A stretch of DNA of 64,000 nucleotides from CBDDFQ01 sp965227035 (lineage in GTDB: Bacteria > Pseudomonadota > Gammaproteobacteria > Burkholderiales > Burkholderiaceae_C). The notes beneath the pieces are model-generated. The model had not been told where the DNA came from. It saw only the letters and a program-made list of their open reading frames with translations, and made no database searches. Shown piece by piece: positions 59,850-64,000 of this stretch. Numbering within the stretch: the first letter of the stretch is position 1; the number at the start of each line of letters is the position of its first letter. The stretch lies in NCBI GenBank assembly GCA_965227035.1, contig OZ245724.1:2976001-3040000 (forward strand), read 5' to 3'. Made by a program: the position numbers and the translations under genes.

Positions 59850-61234
59850 AGTACCCCCTCCCCTACGCCTTCGCGCGTACCCATCAACTGCTGCTCGAAG
59901 ACGACGGGCAGGCATTGACTTTGTGGGTACCGCCATCGACGCCCGGCGCGGCGCTGGGTGAAGTACTGCGCAAGTACAAGGTGCGCGAAGTCAATCGCGT
60001 GTTGCCAGAAGTGTTGATGCAGCGAATCAGCGCGGCGTATGCGCAAGGCGAATCGAGCGCGGCCGCTGTGGTGAGCGAAGTCGAGAGCGATGCCGATCTG
60101 TCGCGCATCATGCAGGAGTTGCCAGCGGTGGAAGACTTGCTGGAATCGTCCGGTGACGCGCCGATCATCCGCATGTTGAATGCACTGCTCACGCAAGCCG
60201 CACGCGACGGCGCCAGCGATATCCACATCGAGCCGTACGAGCGCCATTCGAGCGTCCGATTCCGGGTCGATGGCACGCTGCGCGAAGTCGTGCAACCGAA
60301 TCGCGCGCTTCACGCCGCGCTCATTTCGCGCCTGAAAATCATGGCCGATCTCGACATCGCGGAAAAACGATTGCCGCAGGACGGTCGAATCAGCTTGCGC
60401 ATCGGAACACGCGCGGTAGATGTTCGCGTATCGACGCTGCCGAGCGCCCATGGCGAACGCGCTGTGCTTCGTTTGCTGGACAAAAGCGAAAGCAAGCTCA
60501 GCCTCGAATCGGTCGGTATGCAGGGCGAGACGCTGCGCCGATTCCTGAACCTGATCGAGCAGCCGCACGGCATCATTCTGGTGACCGGGCCTACAGGTTC
60601 GGGCAAGACCACCACGCTGTACGCGGGTTTGAGCCGACTCGACGCGAGCACGCTCAACATCATGACGGTGGAAGACCCGATCGAATACGAATTGCCCGGC
60701 ATTGGACAAACGCAAGTGAATGCGCGTATCGACCTCACTTTCGCTAAGGCCCTGCGCGCGATCCTTCGGCAGGATCCCGACGTGATCATGATCGGCGAAA
60801 TCCGCGATTACGAAACCGCGCAGATCGCGATCCAGGCGTCGCTCACCGGTCACTTGGTGCTGGCTACTCTGCACACCAACGATTCGTCGAGTGCGGTGAC
60901 GCGACTGATCGACATGGGTGTCGAGCCATTCCTTTTGAGCTCTTCGCTTGTCGGTGTTCTTGCGCAACGACTGGTCCGCAAATATTGCTCGGTCTGCCAC
61001 GGCAGCGGATGCGATGTCTGCGGCAAAACCGGCTATCAGGGCCGAACCGGCATTTTCGAACTGCTGGTCACCGACGACACGATCCGTGCGCAGATTCACG
61101 CCAAGGCATCGGAAGCCGAAGTTCGCGAAACCGCGCTGGCCGGTGGCCTCGTGTTGATGCGCGAAGACGGCGAACGCCTGGTCGCATCGGGCGTGACCTC
61201 GCGCGAAGAACTCCTGCGCGTGACGGGCGACTGA
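59846..61234 (+). CDS. gspE: Type II secretion ATPase GspE
   Basis: 462-residue cytoplasmic ATPase of the traffic family. Walker A is GPTGSGKTTTL, the Asp box DIHIEPYERH, Walker B VIMIGEIRDYETA and the His box LVLATLHTND. The Zn-binding insertion is short, CSVCHGSGCDVCG. The N-terminal domain is shorter than in E. coli GspE, fitting this length class. It energises pseudopilus growth through GspL and GspF. Confidence 0.96.
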   Translation: MKYPLPYAFARTHQLLLEDDGQALTLWVPPSTPGAALGEVLRKYKVREVNRVLPEVLMQRISAAYAQGESSAAAVVSEVESDADLSRIMQELPAVEDLLESSGDAPIIRMLNALLTQAARDGASDIHIEPYERHSSVRFRVDGTLREVVQPNRALHAALISRLKIMADLDIAEKRLPQDGRISLRIGTRAVDVRVSTLPSAHGERAVLRLLDKSESKLSLESVGMQGETLRRFLNLIEQPHGIILVTGPTGSGKTTTLYAGLSRLDASTLNIMTVEDPIEYELPGIGQTQVNARIDLTFAKALRAILRQDPDVIMIGEIRDYETAQIAIQASLTGHLVLATLHTNDSSSAVTRLIDMGVEPFLLSSSLVGVLAQRLVRKYCSVCHGSGCDVCGKTGYQGRTGIFELLVTDDTIRAQIHAKASEAEVRETALAGGLVLMREDGERLVASGVTSREELLRVTGD

Positions 61235-61238
61235 TCGC

Positions 61239-62471
61239 ATGGCCGCTTACGCTTTTGAAGCACTGGACGCCGAAGGTCGCTCGCACAAAGGTGTGCTCGA
61301 GGCCGATACCGCGCGTGCAGCACGATCGCAGCTTCGAACACAGAATCTGGTTCCGCTGAAGGTAGATCCTGTCATCGGCGGTGCATCGCAACCCGCCTCG
61401 GGAAGCGGTCTGAACCGAACTCTCTTCGAATCGAAGATCTTCAATGCGTCCTCGCTGTCGGTGTGGACCCGTCAACTGGCAGGTCTGGTGTCTGCCGGAT
61501 TGCCGCTTGAACGCGCGCTGACCGCACTGACCGAGGAAGCCGAAGACGAGCGCCAGCGCAACCTCATGGCGTCGCTTCGGGCCGAAGTGAACGGCGGCTC
61601 GTCTTTCGGGCGAGCGCTGTCGCATCATCCGCGCGAGTTCAGCACCATCTACACCGCCGTCATCGAGGCGGGCGAACACAGCGGCAATTTGGGCCTGGTG
61701 CTCGAGAAGCTGGCCGACGATCTGGAAGAGAGCCAAGCGCTCAAACAGAAGTTGATAGGCGCCGCGCTTTATCCGGCCATCGTCACGCTGGTCGCCATCG
61801 TCATCGTCACTTTCCTCGTGAGTTACGTGGTGCCGCAAGTTGCAGGCGTCTTTGCGGGAACCAAACAGACGCTGCCGTTTCTTACCGTGATGATGTTGGC
61901 CATCAGCAAAATCGTGAGAGAGCATGGATGGTGGATCCTGCTGGTGCTGATTGCTGCGGCATTTTTGTTTCGAGCCATGCTCAAGCGCGAAGCTTTTCGG
62001 GAAACCTTCGACGCGTTCTGGCTGCGAATTCCGCTCATCGGCAAACTGGCGCGCGGCTACAACGCCGCACGGTTCGCGAGCACGCTGGCCATGCTTGCCG
62101 CTGCAGGCGTACCGATTCTTCGCGCTCTACAAGCGGCAGCAGAAACCCTCAACAACCGAGCCATGCGTGCCGACGCCATGGACGCGATCATTCTGGTTCG
62201 CGAAGGCGCGCCGCTGGCATCGGCCATGGCACAGAAAAAGCGATTCCCGGGTTTGGTCAGCATGTTCGCGCGACTGGGCGAACAGACCGGCGAGTTGCCA
62301 AGCATGCTTCAACGCGCTGCCACCCAATTGAGCACCGAAGTGCAACGCCGCGCGATGCACCTGGCGACCATCCTGGAGCCGCTGCTCATCGTCGTTATGG
62401 GATTGGTGGTCATGTTGATCGTGCTGGCTGTCATGCTGCCGATCATTCAGCTGAATCAATGGGTGAAGTAA
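61239..62471 (+). CDS. gspF: Type II secretion inner-membrane protein GspF
   Basis: 410 residues. Two repeated GspF cytoplasmic domains, each followed by membrane helices: first FTRQLAGLVS-type block (VWTRQLAGLVSAGLPLERAL) and second (ARFASTLAMLAAAGVPILRAL). The last membrane helix VVMGLVVMLIVLAVMLPI closes the protein. It is the last gsp gene; 65 bp of non-coding sequence, including a repeated GGGTGAAGTA, follow. Confidence 0.96.
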   Translation: MAAYAFEALDAEGRSHKGVLEADTARAARSQLRTQNLVPLKVDPVIGGASQPASGSGLNRTLFESKIFNASSLSVWTRQLAGLVSAGLPLERALTALTEEAEDERQRNLMASLRAEVNGGSSFGRALSHHPREFSTIYTAVIEAGEHSGNLGLVLEKLADDLEESQALKQKLIGAALYPAIVTLVAIVIVTFLVSYVVPQVAGVFAGTKQTLPFLTVMMLAISKIVREHGWWILLVLIAAAFLFRAMLKREAFRETFDAFWLRIPLIGKLARGYNAARFASTLAMLAAAGVPILRALQAAAETLNNRAMRADAMDAIILVREGAPLASAMAQKKRFPGLVSMFARLGEQTGELPSMLQRAATQLSTEVQRRAMHLATILEPLLIVVMGLVVMLIVLAVMLPIIQLNQWVK

Positions 62472-62536
62472 GTCGGTGGGTGAAGTAGCATCCTAGTCAT
62501 CCAACCGACCACAACCGCGTCCTAACGAAAGCGATC

Positions 62537-63445
62537 ATGAGCATCACCCTGGCAGGACAACTGGTCGTGGCGATCTCATCGAGAGCCCTCTTCGATTTCG
62601 AGGAAGAGAACCAGGTTTTCGAGTTGGGCGATGACCGCGAGTACATGAAGCTCCAGCTGGAGCGGCTCGATATTCCTGCCAAGCCTGGCGTTGCGTTCTC
62701 GCTGGTGAAGAAGCTGCTGGCATTCAACGATCCGAACACGCAGCGGGTCGAGGTGGTGATTCTTTCGCGCAACGATCCTGTCTCCGGCATGCGGGTGTTC
62801 CGATCCGCGCAGCACTACGGTCTGCCGATTCAGCGCGGCACTTTCAATCGCGGTCAGGCTCCCTGGCGATACCTCAAGCCGCTCAACGCGAATCTCTTTC
62901 TGTCGGCCCACCTGAGCGACGTTCGCGCCGCGCTAGGTGCCGGCGTTCCTGCGGCGCAGGTCTATCCGCTGTCGGTACAAGCGAGCGATGCCTACCCCAA
63001 CGAAGTGCGAATCGCATTCGACGGAGACGCCGTACTGTTCAGCGACGAAGCAGAACGAGTGTTTCAGGCCGAAGGTCTATCTGCCTTCCAGAAACACGAA
63101 AAAGACAACGCGTCGATGCCACTGTCGGCCGGCCCGTTCAAGCCTCTGCTCGAAGCACTCCGCCGTTTGCGCGAGGCCAGCACACCCAACATGCGAATCC
63201 GAACCGCACTGGTGACCGCACGCAGCGCGCCCGCGCATGAACGCGCAATTCGCACGCTCATGGAATGGAACATCGATGTCGATGAGGCCATGTTCCTCGG
63301 CGGTCTCCCCAAAGGCGAATTCCTGCGCGAGTTCGAGCCCGACTTCTTCTTCGACGACCAGACCGGTCATATCGAACATGCTTCCCTGCATGTGCCGTCC
63401 GGCCATGTTGCGAGCGGCATCAGCAATCCGCAGAAAGATATTTGA
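62537..63445 (+). CDS. 5'-nucleotidase (cytosolic type)
   Basis: 302 residues of the 5'-nucleotidase family found in bacteria and related to eukaryotic NT5C1. Blocks seen: VVAISSRALFDFEEENQVFE near the N-terminus, VVILSRNDPVSGMRVFRSA, VRIAFDGDAVLFSDEAERVF (acidic phosphatase site) and FFDDQTGHIE near the end. It should remove phosphate from nucleoside monophosphates. It overlaps the next gene by one base and may belong with it. Confidence 0.88.
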   Translation: MSITLAGQLVVAISSRALFDFEEENQVFELGDDREYMKLQLERLDIPAKPGVAFSLVKKLLAFNDPNTQRVEVVILSRNDPVSGMRVFRSAQHYGLPIQRGTFNRGQAPWRYLKPLNANLFLSAHLSDVRAALGAGVPAAQVYPLSVQASDAYPNEVRIAFDGDAVLFSDEAERVFQAEGLSAFQKHEKDNASMPLSAGPFKPLLEALRRLREASTPNMRIRTALVTARSAPAHERAIRTLMEWNIDVDEAMFLGGLPKGEFLREFEPDFFFDDQTGHIEHASLHVPSGHVASGISNPQKDI

Positions 63446-64000
63446 TGAGCACCAGCACCTCCGCAGTCTCTCCCGACAAGCCGTCGAAGTTCGCCTCTTT
63501 CAAGCTGTTCGCTTCACGCGTCGGGCATCTCGCATTTCCGTATTTCAATTCGGAAGACAAATGGAAAGCGCGTTTGATGTTGCTAGGCATCGTGCTGCTG
63601 AACCTGGCTGCCGTGTACATGCTGGTGTTGCTGAACGAATGGAATCGGGTGTTCTACGACGCGCTGCAGAACAAGCAGGCGGATGTTTTCTGGACACAGC
63701 TGGGCCGGTTCACTTACCTCGCTTTCGCGTTCATCATCATCGCGGTCTACAAGTTCTATCTCACGCAACTCCTGCAGATGCGCTGGCGCGGATGGATGAC
63801 TCGCAATTACATGGACCGCTGGCTGGCACATCGTGCGTTCTACAAGATCGAACTCGCACGATATGGCGCGACCGGAACACCTGCGACGACCTCGGTTCCC
63901 ACCGACAACCCGGATCAACGTATTCAGGAAGACGTGAACCTGTTCACCACCTACACGATCACGCTGAGCATGGGTTTGCTCAACTCGGTGGTGACGCTTC
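63445..64000 (+). CDS. SbmA/BacA-family transporter, N-terminal part (cut by window end)
   Basis: 185 codons are present; the gene runs off the window. The membrane domain of the SbmA/BacA or ABC-membrane-2 family is seen: FFNSEDKWKA-like YFNSEDKWKARLMLLG, ALQNKQADVFWTQLG, LLQMRWRGWMTRNYMDRWL and NPDQRIQEDVNLF. Whether a C-terminal ATPase domain is fused, as in YddA-type proteins, cannot be seen. The ATG at 63445 uses the last base of the nucleotidase stop. Confidence 0.88.
   Translation, partial: MSTSTSAVSPDKPSKFASFKLFASRVGHLAFPYFNSEDKWKARLMLLGIVLLNLAAVYMLVLLNEWNRVFYDALQNKQADVFWTQLGRFTYLAFAFIIIAVYKFYLTQLLQMRWRGWMTRNYMDRWLAHRAFYKIELARYGATGTPATTSVPTDNPDQRIQEDVNLFTTYTITLSMGLLNSVVTL

Noticed and set aside
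59675..61240. A 521-codon open frame opposite gspD and gspE
   Set aside because: It mirrors the GC-rich third positions of the gsp genes and shows no recognisable domain.
1..64000. tRNA genes, CRISPR arrays, insertion sequences, prophage or toxin-antitoxin genes
   Set aside because: I looked for them in the gaps between genes and saw no cloverleaf, spaced repeats, transposase or integrase motifs.

Overview
The window looks like a chromosomal segment of a betaproteobacterium of the order Burkholderiales. Evidence: several orphan Bug/TctC-type periplasmic binding proteins, a typical burkholderialean Gram-negative porin, groESL under a perfect CIRCE element with a sigma32-like promoter, Coq7-dependent ubiquinone synthesis, a two-ACT-domain IlvA and a GspG-to-GspF type II secretion operon with gspC divergent. 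The family cannot be fixed from this sequence; the porin signal region leans towards Comamonadaceae. No tRNA, rRNA, CRISPR array, insertion sequence or phage gene was seen.

Layout. 1-11.2 kb is an accessory catabolic region: a LysR regulator, a lipoprotein with an FGE/SUMF1 fold, two tandem GMC oxidoreductases, an alpha/beta hydrolase, a maleate isomerase/arylmalonate decarboxylase-family protein, and a minus-strand NitT/TauT-type ABC importer beside an FAD aromatic hydroxylase. 11.2-15.1 kb is a tight three-gene minus-strand operon, nfrA-like / wecB / nfrB-like, which should make UDP-ManNAc, polymerise it and export it as an exopolysaccharide. Its synthase lacks the C-terminal c-di-GMP-binding domain of E. 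coli NfrB. 15.4-24.3 kb is a nine-gene minus-strand operon: CoxG-like protein, a complete Liv-type ABC importer and a three-subunit molybdenum hydroxylase whose active-site loop is not that of CO dehydrogenase. A divergent TetR gene faces it across a 376-bp region with two inverted repeats.

25.3-38.3 kb is a second catabolic region: omega-aminotransferase, two TctC proteins, cupin, D-2-hydroxyacid dehydrogenase, LysR regulator, a split ThDP decarboxylase resembling ComDE, a second NitT/TauT-type importer with two permeases, a class II aldolase-family protein and a Rieske oxygenase. Three plus-strand transcription units here share a 43-bp upstream block with conserved length and position, which ties them into one probable LysR regulon.

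38.3-51.5 kb is core metabolism: groES-groEL, pgi and tal divergent from zwf, a DUF3047 lipoprotein, a porin, coq7, a YhfA-type OsmC protein, ilvA, cobS and cobC. A compact three-hairpin candidate small RNA with its own promoter and terminator lies between the OsmC gene and ilvA. 51.5-62.5 kb holds the complete general secretory pathway set (gspC divergent; gspG-H-I-J-K-L-M-N-D-E-F), mostly translationally coupled. The window ends with a 5'-nucleotidase and the start of an SbmA/BacA-like transporter, cut by the window edge.
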